Notes under the pieces: generated by a model
The model's database searches: none
The model's input: the letters and a program-made list of their open reading frames with translations, nothing else
Told to the model about the DNA's origin: nothing
Shown: piece by piece, positions 1 through 11,882 of the stretch
How the letters are laid out: every line of letters begins with the position of its first letter
Numbering within the stretch: position 1 is the stretch's first letter
NCBI GenBank assembly: GCA_037974665.1
Contig: CM075764.1
Span: 87,104,825-87,168,824 of the forward strand
Length of the DNA: 64,000 nt
Reading direction: 5' to 3'
Source of the DNA: Ehretia macrophylla
Lineage: Eukaryota > Streptophyta > Magnoliopsida > Boraginales > Ehretiaceae
Program-made: the position numbers and the translations under genes

Positions 1-1310
1 CTTCCATGGCCTCCCGAAACAATGTCAACACGCAAAACTTTCACTAAGCCATTTTTCTCCTTTTTTCTATTACACATTTCAATTAAACCACACATTTAGG
101 CATTCTAGCATACCTTGCATATTTCTACATGAATGGACAGCATAACGGAGCAACTTCATGATTTCAAGGGTTTACTATTCACAAAACACTATTCAACAAC
201 CAATTTAAATTGCAATCTCAACATTTAACCACAGAAAATGTTAAAAAGCTATAAATACATGTTCTATGATTGCTAGGGAACATTCTTTAAGCCTTAAAAC
301 GATTTAAATAATAATATACAGATAAATCTCAAAAATCAAAGTTAATACACAAAATATTCAAATGCGCAAATAACAATGAAACCCTCACCTTAGACGCTCC
401 TAGACGCTAGGAAAACCTCGTAGAGTGCCTCGGAAACCACCCCGTGGAAGCCCTCGCGAAAAATCGAAGATTTTGGCTTGAAATTTTTTTTTTCTTCTCT
501 CATATTTTCGGCCCTGCTAGCTGCTGTTCAGTTCTGTTTTTTTTTTATTTTGCTATTTTAGGCTATTAAAAAGGGCACAAGGTCAAAATGGTCAATCCCC
601 TTTGTCAAAGCTCACTTAAGTTAGTCAAACTAGCTTATTTTATACATTTTTAGGCTAAAACAACTAAGGAAACATCAATTCTAGCTAACAACAATTAAAT
701 TATAAAATTTAAGGCACTAAAATACTAGTTTCACTATTTGCTGAGGACTCGAATTCATTTCCTAACTATCTCTCTCGATATGCAATGCACGTTGCGACAA
801 CAAAGAAGTAACAATTAATTCTCAAAGAATCTAATAAATATTTCATTTTTGAAAAGCATCATAGTTTAAAATTTACTCCGGCTCGGAGTTACTTTTCTCA
901 TTTATTTGAAAACCGAGTGATTTTAACGCAAAACAACCAAAACCGATTATTAACGTAAACAAAACAATCAAGGTAAGCAATATTCATTTAGAATGATTAA
1001 TTTAACTATTTCCAGAATATTTTAAGAATTATAAAGTTAATATTAAGCTACAAATGAAAGTTAATATAAACATGTAGTCAAATACAATTAAACACTAACA
1101 TTTGAGGTAACACTTAATTAATCAAAAGAAAAGAATTTCAATTACTATAATTATTAGGAATAGTTAATAATCTTTTAATTACTCATTTTACAACTACTAA
1201 ATGCTTCCAAGAAGAATTTTAAAATAGTGCAAGTTGGTTGATTTAACTAATTAAACAATTAATCAAATGCAGTCTAGTGCTATTAAATGCATGCCGGGTT
1301 CGGGTTATCA
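1..1310 (-). mobile_element. Partial GY2-type LTR (gypsy), minus strand
   Basis: Read on the minus strand, the piece begins TGATAACCCGAACCCGGC at 1,310, close to the start of the LTRs at 57,214 and 61,511. It also shares long stretches with the LTR at 16,420, for example the leader ending in GCGTCTAGGAGCGTCTAAGG near 390-415. It is therefore a GY2 LTR combining features of the two subtypes seen further right. Its other end lies left of the window, so its length and target duplication cannot be checked. It abuts the internal end of a CO1 copia element at 1,311, which suggests it inserted there. No coding potential was seen. Confidence 0.75.
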
Positions 1311-2602
1311 CAAGATGAGTATACGATATCATTGTATGTTGTGCTAATACTAAGTAGCATAGCATTAGTGCAAGAGGAAGATTGTTAAAGATATACCCTA
1401 ATGTTATATAGTTAGATGACCTATGTGGGGTATTTTGATATAAATATGTGTTTTATTAATGGCATTTTGAATTGACATTCATATTCTCCGTCTTATTTTG
1501 TATGAATCTGTCCTTATGTTTGTTTTAGAAGAAATATATTCTAAAAGTTGTTTAGAATATCTTGGCATATTTTTTAATATGATTAGCATTAAAAGTTATT
1601 CATAGTCCTTAGATTATTCAACCTGGACTAGAATAATCAATTATGGACTATCATATATAGTTACCTTTGATTAATATATGATATTAATAATAAAGGATGG
1701 TGAGCCTCGATCCATAACAGTATGGGATGCAATTAACTAACTTATGAATGATTATTAGTGGAATAGATCATTGAATGTGACATGAGTAATAAACTACATG
1801 ACTTTAGATTAATATTTTTATTACTCGTTGCGATTGTGTAAGTAATCAGAACTTGAGAAATTATGGTTGTTTGATATATCGGGTTTTAAATTTTAGCATT
1901 AGGACAATACTTTTCTTTATTTATAAAGATGGGTTACGGCCTTTTGCAGTTTACTCCTTCGGTATATAGATTGACAGGTAATTGTCAAGAAATGATCTGT
2001 TAATTTCCGATAGGAAGTGATGTCCTATGCAATCTATTTTCGGTAGTTGAATGAAGAAGTCCTTGGCCAAGGCGTGATGATGGAAATGAGTATTTCCATG
2101 TATGTCATCTCTTATTCTACCGTTTAGATCTAAGCATAGAATCGATTCAAAGGACTTAATCATTTCATAGTCCTTATTCAATTGGGATATATTAATGGAA
2201 GGATCGGATTGTACGCCAATTCACGACTGTAAATAGATTCACAAGAGATTGACTTCATTACCGTATATATTATCTTGATATGTTACTAGACGTTACTCTA
2301 GAGCGTGAGGCTATTCCGAGAATGACAGAGACATTTTTTGAATAGATTAAAAGGGTTTAATGGTCCCTTATCGCTATACAGTGGTGAATCTAGAAAGTCA
2401 TACACATTTGAGTATCATGAATAGAGTTTTTGTAATGAGCTTACAATGAGTTTGGAGACGTTAATGAGTTAACGTTGTTGTATTTGGTCATTAAGTAGTA
2501 ATGGGCCAAAAGTGTAATTATTGAAAGTGTTGGGGCCAAAGTATAATTATAAAAAGTTAGTTTCCAATAAATTAATCTAATATTGATTAGGATTAATTTA
2601 AT

Positions 2603-2674
<72 letters not shown>

Positions 2675-3529
2675 ATGGAAGAAGATGTATTCTTCCATTA
2701 AAATAAGTTTATGGAAGAAGACATCATCATTCATCAAAGAATAATCTAAGGGCCAAGATTTGATCTTGTTTGAATTCTATGGCTAGGATTAAATTGGCAA
2801 GTTAGTGGAGAATTATATATTCTTCTACCAACATATACAACACAATATAATATATGTATATATATGGAGATATATATAGGAAATACATATATTATATGTC
2901 TACACACTACACAAGGATGGATAAGAGACATAAATGCATAGAAAGCTACAAGGTACATTACACAAGAATGCCTAGAAAGCTTGAATGCATTGAAGACTAC
3001 ATATGCATCAAACACAAGAGTGCATAGAGATAATATATGCATAGAAAACAAGTAGAGAAGAGAGAGAAGATACACAACAAGCAAGAAGCAAAAATCTGAA
3101 AATTTTCTCGCTCATTTTTGTCTCTCATTTTCAGCCATGAGAAGCTTGGCTTGGGCAGAATTTTCTCTTGCTTCCAACACTTGTGTAAGCTCATATTTCC
3201 AACTAAATAGCTAGTGCAAAGATTTGGTTAGTGGAGAAGAAGCTCTTGGATGCTCGTGTGGATGAACTAGAGCTTTTGCACATGTGAAAGGTTTGGTCAT
3301 CATTCTTGTGGTACTTCTTCATCCTCATGGCCAGATTTTCAAGAAGTATACCTTGACAACTCTTGTTCATTCATATATATGCTTTTATATGTAATAGATA
3401 TGTTGATTACCTGGACTAGACATAAGCTATTATGGTGATTACAAATGTTATATAATGCTGAAAATTTTTTGTGCTTCCACGTAGTTCATTATATGTTGTA
3501 ATTCACCTCTTGTAAGCACGGTCCTTTCA
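1311..3529 (+). mobile_element. CO1 copia remnant: internal 3' end plus 3' LTR
   Basis: Positions 1,311-1,382 match the reverse complement of the internal end beside the left LTR of the CO1 element at 38,779, including a purine-rich tract (GTGCAAGAGGAAGAT) like the copia polypurine tract. The LTR runs 1,383-3,529 (2,147 bp) from TGTTAAAGATATACCC to GGTCCTTTCA, so it has TG...CA ends. It is the 3' LTR of a plus-strand element whose body is missing or lies left of the GY2 piece. Its right end abuts internal CO1 sequence of opposite orientation at 3,530. An imperfect hairpin minisatellite also found in the other CO1 LTRs is present as about two units near 2,500-2,560. Confidence 0.8.
2613..2671. 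repeat. (TA)n microsatellite
   Basis: An uninterrupted run of about 29 TA dinucleotides inside the plus-strand CO1 LTR. The other CO1 LTRs lack a tract of this length at the matching place, so it is a local expansion and likely variable in length. Confidence 0.95.
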
Positions 3530-4626
3530 CGAATATCACATATTAGCAAAAGAATAAACATATATGCAAGAATCATATATTAAGATCTCATTATGCACAC
3601 ACGGCTACTTATAGGCTATTATCTAATAAATCAAATAACATAGCATGCATGCAAGCAACACAAACGAATGATAGATCATGGACTTGGGCTTAGAATAAGG
3701 AAAAAAAGATTATCCTAAAGCACATCCAATGTCTTCAAGATCTTCAACTTTCTTGAAAACTCCAAAGCCCCTCCAACTACTGGGATGCCTTTATTGGTCT
3801 TCTTGCACTTCGTCTTGAAAGATTATATATAGCCCTTACTACATAATTATCTCAATTACAAGAAAGTAAAATGAGACTTATGTCTCAATTACAAACCATT
3901 CAAATACCAAGTCCATGATCTAGTTTACCATTCAACCAACCATTCATACTCATAAAGCCAAGGTCATGCATATCCAATATAAATCTAAGCTAAACAAGCA
4001 AGCTAGCACATATATCTTATGCATCACATACAAAAGACAACACAACTATCTAATCTTTGACATCCATTAGCAACACAGTGCCAATCTGTATGTAAACAAA
4101 TAGATTATGTGATTATAACACTTTATATCACAAATGCAAGTTAAGATCAATCATCATGCCAAGTACAAGCAATGTAGCAACAACTTTTCAACCTTTACAA
4201 TTCCAAAAAAACTCTCGGCCAAGGCAAGGGAAAAAGTACTTTACATTCATGTTCCATGTTCTACCATATATAACTTACATTACATATGGAGCGGCACATT
4301 CCTCAAAAACCAACCTCGAGACCAAAAAGAAACGGCCAAGGCTAGGAGAAAAGGAGAGACTTACATGTTCCATATTTCATCATATATGACGTACAATACA
4401 CATGAAGTGGCACATTTTTTAACCATCCAAAAGCCTATTGTCTCTTGGCCATGCCAAGGGAAAAATATTCTACTTGCTCGTTTCTCAAACCATCATAGAC
4501 AATCATAAATTTTCACATGCATATGCTTAGAATCATGAGATAGCCCATTTGACATACTTTAAAGGTTAGATCTACGGTTATACATGTGACTTCATGGACT
4601 TTAAAAACCATGGCTCTGATACCACT
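3530..4626 (-). mobile_element. CO1 copia 5' internal remnant with primer binding site
   Basis: This stretch is collinear with 42,265-43,366 of the CO1 element further right and represents the leader/gag-proximal part of a minus-strand copia element. On the minus strand TGGTATCAGAGCCA (4,611-4,624) lies two bases from the LTR; it matches the usual plant primer site complementary to the initiator methionine tRNA. A tandem repeat of about 117 bp lies at 4,216-4,450. The rest of the coding region is absent. No intact gag was recognised; plus-strand reading frames here are antisense to the element and look incidental. Confidence 0.75.
4216..4460. repeat. About 117-bp imperfect tandem repeat in CO1 leader
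   Basis: Units start with (T)CGGCCAAGGC at 4,216 and 4,333, with a third partial unit at about 4,445 (TTGGCCATGCCAAGGG). Each carries a run like CATGTTCCATRTT followed by a stretch like CATATATGACGTACA. The same arrangement with near-equal spacing occurs at 42,955, 43,070 and 43,184 in the other CO1 copy, so the duplication predates both insertions. Confidence 0.7.
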
Positions 4627-6757
4627 TGAAAGGGATCGGTTCCCGAAAACGTGTGATTCACAACATCATAGAGTTAAAGCGGAAGCGTTGAGCATTTTAA
4701 AAATTTCAACGTTAACTTTTGTAGTCACAAACATTTCCAAAGTAAAGTCCATGGTAATCAACATGCAACATAGAATATATCAAATATACAATAAAGTAAA
4801 CGAGAGATAAAATGACATACATCTCGTTTATAGCCGAGTGAAAATAGAACCACGACAGAGATGCTACGGCGTGAACAAGCCTTCTTCACACATGCAACGA
4901 CTCTAGATCAAAATACACAAGTATCCAACTTTTATTACTACAAACTAAGTTAATGTGAGATACTTAGTAGTAAAAATAAGCTTGTATATAATTATAAAGC
5001 AAAAAGAATAACACTTATGTTTTTTCGTGCTTTCGCCGAGAGCATCAAGGAAGAAGATATAGTTCTCATCTCATAGATAGCGTGGATTAGCCTCCTTCAC
5101 AAGTGTAAAGGTCATAGATCGAAACACACAAGCATCCAATGGCAAACACCATCAACCAAATAAATGTGCTCGCTTCTCGGTGATAGATCTAAGCTTGTAT
5201 ATTGATAGAAAAACAAGAGAAAATTCCCTACTACTTTTCTCTACTATGGCCGAAAACCCCATAGAAGAAAGGAGAGGATTTTACTCTCTCATGTTTGTGT
5301 GCCTTGGCTGAAAAAATCAACCACAAAAGAGTAGAATAGTTGGCCTTTTATAGAGTCTTGAGTTGTGTAAGATTATGACAAATGGCATGTTATTTATTCT
5401 CAAGACAACATCCTTTTGCCAAGTGTCAATCATGCACACACTCAAGCCAACTTGTTCTTTGTCTTTTTGTGCAACTTGTTGTTTGTCCTCTAGTGTTTCG
5501 TCCACTAGTGTCTTGTCTTCTAGTGTTTTGTCCACTAATGCAAGTTGTCTTTTGTCTTTTAGTGCAAGTTATCTTTTGTCTTTTATTGACAACTTTCAAT
5601 AATTAATTCTAATCCCCATTTGAATAACTAATTGGAAATATACCCCAACACTTTCAATATTTGTACTTAGACTCCAATACTTTCAGTATTTGTACTTTGG
5701 CCCTAATATTTTTAGTATTTGCACTTTGGCCCCAATATTTTATACAGTAATGAAGTATAGCGATGAGGCACTATTAAACGCTTTTAATATATTCTGAGAA
5801 TGTCTCCGTCATTCTCTGGAATACCCTCACGTTCAAGAGTTACGTCTAGCAACATACGCGCATCATGGCAATTTATACGGTAATGAAGTCCAACTCTTAT
5901 GAATCTATTTATAGTCGCAAATTAGCGTGCAGTCGATCCTTCCATTAAATATGTCCTGATCGTTGTAGGGACGATGATACGATTAAGTCCACTAAACGAT
6001 TCTATGCATAGATCTTTTCGGTGGAATGAAAGATGACACCTATGGAACCATTTCCATCATTCTATCTGTTATGTGCCCTGACTGAAGACTTCCTCATTCT
6101 ATAACCGAAATAAGATCGCATAGGACATCGCCTCACGTCGGAGGTTAACGATTCCTATCTTAACAATTACCTATCAGTTCATACCATAAAACTAAAATGC
6201 GAAAGGCCGTAACCTACCTTTTGGAAGACGGGTATTGTCTAGACGCAGTATTTAGTCCCTAATATAACCGGCAGCCATAATTTCTCAAGTCAAATGATTA
6301 ATTTACACAATTCACAACAAATAACAAACTATTAATCCAAAGTGATGTAGTTTGTTATTTTGGTCACATTCAGTGATTTGTTCAACTAACAATCACCTAT
6401 ATGTAAGACAGTCGCATCCCTATGTTGTTATAGCACAAGGCTCACCATCATTTATCATTAACATCTCTATGTTAATCAAAGTTAACTTACATATGGTAGC
6501 CCGTACTTGATTTTTCTAGTCCCGGTCGAATAATTTGAGGGCTATGAATCATTTTGAATGTTTATCATATCGAAGAAATATGCCAACATATTCTAAACAC
6601 TTTTAGAATATATTTCTTCTCTGAAAAATATTAAGGACACATTCATATAATGGGAATGACAGAGAATATAAACGTAAATGCCAATAGGTATAAGTTAATG
6701 GCAAAATATCCCAAAATAGGTCATCTAACTATATAGTATTAAGGCATATCTCTAACA
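4627..6757 (-). mobile_element. CO1 copia 5' LTR, minus strand
   Basis: This 2,131-bp LTR runs on the plus strand from TGAAAGGGATCGGTTCCC to GCATATCTCTAACA; the reverse complement has the standard TGTTAGAGATATGCC...CCCTTTCA ends. The primer site at 4,611-4,624 lies immediately left, which makes this the 5' LTR of a minus-strand element whose body once extended leftwards. It carries three to four units of the AATACTTTCAGTATT-type minisatellite at 5,643-5,740. Its right edge interrupts a GY3 LTR at 6,758. Confidence 0.85.
5643..5740. repeat. Hairpin minisatellite in CO1 LTR
   Basis: Three to four imperfect units of about 30 bp with core CAATACTTTCAGTATTTG followed by a stretch like CACTTTGGCCC. 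The core folds as AATACT-TTC-AGTATT. The same array recurs with different copy number in the other CO1 LTRs. Confidence 0.7.
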
Positions 6758-7281
6758 CTTAGTTAATATTATAAATAGCAAATAATTGAGCCAAAATGCA
6801 TAAAAACTCAGCCTTACAATCGTGTGCCCTAGGAAAGAGGAGAAGAATAGTGTTTTCATTGCTTTTCAAGCCATTTGAAGTAGTTAGAAGTTGATTCAAG
6901 GGCTAAGACCTTAGATTTGGACTCTCATCAACGTGTACTAACTTTCTATCAGTTTATTTCTCTTTGTTTCAACATTTTCTAAGGTGAGGAATTTCAATGT
7001 CCTTGCATGTATGTGTTATAATGATGATATTAATGCTTGAGCATGTGTTCTTGTTGCTTGTTGTAGTTGAATCCATGGTAGAAATGGAGTTGATGAGCCA
7101 TTCATGTGATTTTGAGTTCATTTGTAGCTTGAAGGTAGGATGTATGGTTATGGTTATTGGTTGAAATGTGAAGCTAACTTGATGTTCATGGATGTGGTTA
7201 TGTGCTAATAATGTGAGTATGATGTATGTGTAGCAAGTGGAGTAAGCATTGAAGTTTTATCCATGTGGATGTGTATGTTTT

Positions 7282-10200
7282 TGTAAAGACCCGTACTTAA
7301 GTCTCGACTAGTAATGTATGGGATAGGTGTTATTAATTTTATTTTAGGAATAAGTATACCGAATTAAGCATTTGTTTCAATTTGAAAGAAAATTATTTTG
7401 GAAGAAATGGTAAACTGAAGATTTTACCTTACCTACTATTGGAACTTAATAACTTTCATAGTTGACTGAACTTAGTTAAGATTTGTATTTATTTAAAACC
7501 TTACTGCTAAGCAAGGATATGTTATGTCCTAGGAAATTATTAAGGGATGGAAGGAAGGAATTAGGGTTTTTTTTGGTAGAACCGTTAGGAATGATATTTA
7601 TTCTACTATTAAAGGATTATAATTAGTTAACTTATAAAGTCTTCAACTCTATTAGGTTTATATTGAAGTACATAGTGAATGGTAGTTGAGGTATTGGGAA
7701 TTATAAAATAGTGAGCTTACATTAAGAGGGAATGATAGAATTATTTGAATATAGCTTAGGATAATATGAAGTGGGACTTAATAGAATGATATTTCCTGAA
7801 GTGGTTGAATATAATAAGAATAAAAATATTTAGGGTTAACACAAAAAGATATTACATAATTAAGAATGCTAACTTTAAGAATTAAGTTTTATTTGTTCTT
7901 ACTAGGATATGATATGAGTTTATGGATACCTTAGAACATATCTGGATAACAGTAGGATAATTTGAAGTTATAGTAACATGAGTTAAAGAGCTGGGTGTTG
8001 CCATATTTGTAGAGGAATTATGTTATTACGCTAATATTTTTAAGATGTTAACTATAGCGTTCTTAACTTGAGAAGAATTAGTAATCTAATCGCCTAGGTT
8101 ATCACTAAAGGATTTTGAATAATTTGGGGATGTTAGTTTATCGGAATCGAATAATAGTACAGGATCTGATCCTTTAAGACCTGTTAGATAAATGATAGGT
8201 GCCCGAAGCCGTTACTAGAGGATATTAAGTGGGGAATGAGGAATGTCGAAATTATGTTAAGCGAATTAAGACTTCATTTTAAAAGTTTAGATTTTCTGCT
8301 AGAATAATATTCTTCATTTACGTAAGATGCTATAGAGAATAAATTAGTGTTTAAGCTATTATAACAAGGGACATCTAGATTAGCTATAATAATCTAATTT
8401 AGCATTTCGGTAGATTAGCTATAATAATCTAATTTAGCATTTTGGTTGGCAGCTAGCTTGTCCCGATGCAAGCAAAATTCTTCTTAAATTATTTCCTAAG
8501 TCTAGAAAGCAGCTTATATGTCATGATTAGAAGCTTCTAAATGTATTGCTTGCCATTCAGCCATCATCGCCTAGTTCATTTATATAAAGTGTAGCCTAAT
8601 ATGTCATGGTGCAACTCTACCCGATCATCACCTAGCTCAATACCTTTGCTTAAATTATCCGTTGACTTCCTCAAAGGCACCACACCGTCAGGTGAGCTGC
8701 TTGTTTCACCTATATGCATCACCAATTACATGACAAGGAACCATCACTAGTTTACTTAAGATGCACCTGCAACCTTGCATGAAGCCGTGCACTTGTAGAA
8801 GACACGCAACAGCTTGGAAGTTTATAAACAAAGTTATTTCTAAGCAAAGTGCCAGCTAACTATTTCTATAATTATTACCTATACTACTAGCTTACCATCG
8901 CTGTAAGAAAACGAATTAGCTGAATTGTGAATCAACAAATATTTCGCGTCGTTGGCATTATGTATGGCAACGTAGGAAATTGAGAATCGTTACCTGCGTG
9001 AGCTGCTGCCACCTCGCACATTTGCTGTCCATTTTCACGAGTTGCATGTGGTTTAATATTCTTGGAGTAAGGCATGCAGCTGTCTACGTGGCTTTAGTAC
9101 CATCATTGGGGTAGGAGCCAGTAGGATCTAACAGAAATACTTATAAAAAGGCTGCAAGTTTCGGACTTTTAGATACACCACAAAAACAAGTTTTCTTTAT
9201 AAAACTCTTCTAGCAACTCACGACTAATCAGGTGCGGGTTATTTTTAAAAGCATTGGTAATCTCTTTGGTTATTTGTGCTTGTGTTAATTATTTTCTTTG
9301 CCTTATATTCTATTAGGAATAGTTTATATAAATAAAATTTGATCATACGGGTTGACTTTTCTTTTTAAATGCAATGCTGAAAGACTATACATATAATATA
9401 ATATAACCTTGATATATTATATGATAGGATACATGTTCAAGAATATAATATGTATATGAAGTCTATTTCCAATGTAGCTTAAGTACTTAAATTATATGTT
9501 TATGAATACATAGTCTTCTTCGATTGACCACTAATATGATATGTTACCTACACATCAATTAACTCTTTTAACGTGAATACATGAGGTTCGCGTGGGTAAT
9601 TTTGGTAGAAATGAAGTTAACAATAAAAAACTTATAAGCCGATGAGTCTCTAGGCCATTAAGTTTTACTTCGTTGTGTGTAATTTTATAGAAGATATTAG
9701 AGTTTTACTTCATGTTAAAGCATGCTTATAGCTCGTCGGGAGGAAGTCTTAAATTCAAATACTTGTCCTTAATAGAACTATGGAAATGAACCCACCAGGA
9801 GCTACACTATGTTATGAATTAGGTAATAATGATTATGAAGTTAAGTAGGTTGAGGTCACCCTAACAGTTAATTAGATAGGAATTAATTTTATCCTCTACT
9901 AAAAGACTAGGATGACCATTTGTTAATCTTATAAGGTAACCACGTTTAAAAGATTTGTATTTTGTATAATATAACTATGTCACTTGTTACTTATTAGGTT
10001 CTTAGCTTAATCAAGAAGGGACAACTCAGCTGAATGTGAAGCTCGACATTTAGTAACAACTGTGAATTAACCCTAATACCTACTTATCCTTTATTCAGAA
10101 TACTATCTACTTTCAATATGTTATCCATCTTTATATTAACTATCTGTTAAAGTGACAACAATGAGTTTATTTTTAATGTCTATATGAATATATGCTCGAG

Positions 10201-11012
10201 GGATGACTTACTTTGTCGTACTCTCATTATTTGTACGCGCGTGTATTACTTGATTACTTGTGCATGCTTGTATACTATTTGGGGGTTGCAACCTCAGGCA
10301 CGATAATGTTTCACGAACGCCGGGTGGCATAGGGATTGTCGGTGCTCCCGTGACTATCGTGGTCCTAGTCCCTTTCTCGCTTGGCGTTCCACCCTCAGGG
10401 AGTTGGGTCGTAGAATTCGGGTAGAATCTGGAGTACCCTCTTGGGAAAGATAAGAAGTTATGAGCTTGATCCGACCGGCCACCTTGTGAAGAAATGTTGT
10501 ATCCTTTGCAACATGATGTATACATGTAACTTATATATTGATATACATGATATTTTTGCATTGCATCATGGTTTTTAGAACTCGAAAATGTTTTCAAAAC
10601 TACCCCGGTTGACTTCCCCGCACTGAGTTATTTTGAGCTCACGACCCTTTCATCTCTATTATAGGTGCAGCTTAGCTCGAAACAGGTTGACATTGTGTGC
10701 TGAGATATGTGCTCGAAGCTTCCTGCCTGTCATGTTTCAATCCAGGATGTAGGAGTTAAAGTTTGTTTGTATTATTCTCGGGTAGAAGGGTAACTGTATT
10801 AAAACCCTAGTTTGCAAAATAGCTGGGTAGTTCTCAGGTTTCAGATAATGTAACACCCTTTGTACCAAGAATATTGTTGATAGCTGGTTATTATTGAAAT
10901 CTTTATGCTTTACTTCATTTAAAGTTATAAAAAGTTATTTACATAAGACTGCATCGTCAATGAGCATAGATTCTGACCTAATCTTGAGAAGGGTCAGGTT
11001 GGGGTCGTTATA
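7282..11012 (+). mobile_element. GY4 solo LTR with target duplication GTTTT
   Basis: A 3,731-bp unit from TGTAAAGACCCGTACTTAAG to CAGGTTGGGGTCGTTATA is flanked by the exact 5-bp duplication GTTTT (7,277-7,281 and 11,013-11,017). No coding region, primer site or polypurine tract was found between its ends, so it reads as a long solo LTR. It contains blocks shared with other gypsy-type LTRs here: TCCCTTTCTCGCTTGG and GGGTCGTAGAATTCGGGTA near 10,370-10,425, and a CACTGAGTTATTTTGAGCTC segment before a pyrimidine/AG site near 10,620-10,665. The length is unusual and may include an undetected internal insertion. Confidence 0.7.
8376..8445. repeat. 35-bp tandem duplication
   Basis: Two adjacent 35-bp units starting TAGATTAGCTATAATAATCT at 8,376 and 8,411, differing at one base. 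Each holds the inverted pair AGATTA/TAATCT. The near identity implies a recent slippage event within the GY4 LTR. Confidence 0.9.
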
Positions 11013-11882
11013 GTTTTAGGGTCTGAATGAGGTATCCGAATGAGGCTCTCGTCTTGATAGCTCGACCAGTTGGTGTCTGGAATGCATCCGGGTGAGGTGC
11101 TTCGATCGAGGCTCTCGACCAGATGACTCGACCGGATGACTTTGGTAGGCTACTGCCCTGGTTTCGGTCGAGCCTCTCGACCGGATGCCTCGACCGGATG
11201 GTTCTTAGTATGTTTTTCTATTTTTGTCGTTCTTATGCATTGTTAGATGTTATGTGGCAGGGAATCAACCTACTTGGTTGATTTCTATACGTATATGTGT
11301 TGTAGGATGTGTTAATGCGTAACAATATGAATGCATGAATTGTGATATGTGTGCATGTTCAGTGTTGTGAAACGTAGAGTTGCAACTCGAGTCTACGATG
11401 ATTGTGTCTTAGAACACTGGGCTACTTAGGGCTTGCTGGTGCTAACTTGACTATCATATGCTAGTCCTTTTTGTGTGGTTCGCGTATACCATACTTAAGT
11501 GGTCATAGAATTGTGTACATCATGAGTACACACGCAGGAGTAACAAGGTTGGTTTGTGTTCGTGAAAAAGGTTCAAGCGTCGACATCAACAAGTGTTCCT
11601 TTGCATATCCTTGAATATGTGTTACTTAAGCGAATGTGATTACGTGTTTCTTTCCTGTTATGTTACTAATGTGCCAAAGAGCTTTCAGGTTAAAGTTCCC
11701 AAAACTACGGGTCATTCCTCACTAAGCATGTTTAGCTCACTCTCTTTCTTTGCATGCTACAAGAGTTCTTGATGTGGATTTTGTGCATGAGGATGCCGAA
11801 GTTGAGTTAGAGAATGTGCCATATGTTTGATGTGCTTGATGTGAAGATGTGTTGTTAATAGCTTTTGTTCCCTTGTATTGAC

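Noticed and set aside
1951-2181. Reading frame on the minus strand (LNGRIRDDIHGNTHFHHHAL) also present at 12,456-12,803
   Set aside because: It is antisense to the CO1 LTR, and the corresponding stretches of the other CO1 LTRs (around 6,000-6,160 and 38,000-38,110) do not keep it open. Shared LTR ancestry explains the similarity.
4134-4508. Plus-strand frame of 124 codons, with a relative at 42,873-43,199
   Set aside because: Antisense to the CO1 leader and built from the 117-bp tandem repeat (low stop density in the repeat). No protein family features.
9960-10150. Search for a host gene within GY4 because of its unusual 3.7-kb length
   Set aside because: No protein-like frame, splice pattern or repeat boundary could be supported; it is left as a long solo LTR with a possible undetected insertion.
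10208-10597. 129-codon minus-strand frame in the GY4 LTR, and similar ones at 24,171-24,695, 26,276-26,479, 33,715-33,918 and 52,741-53,013
   Set aside because: All overlap the GC-rich shared LTR blocks, which lack stops by composition. Frames and strands differ between families, so a protein is not what is conserved there.
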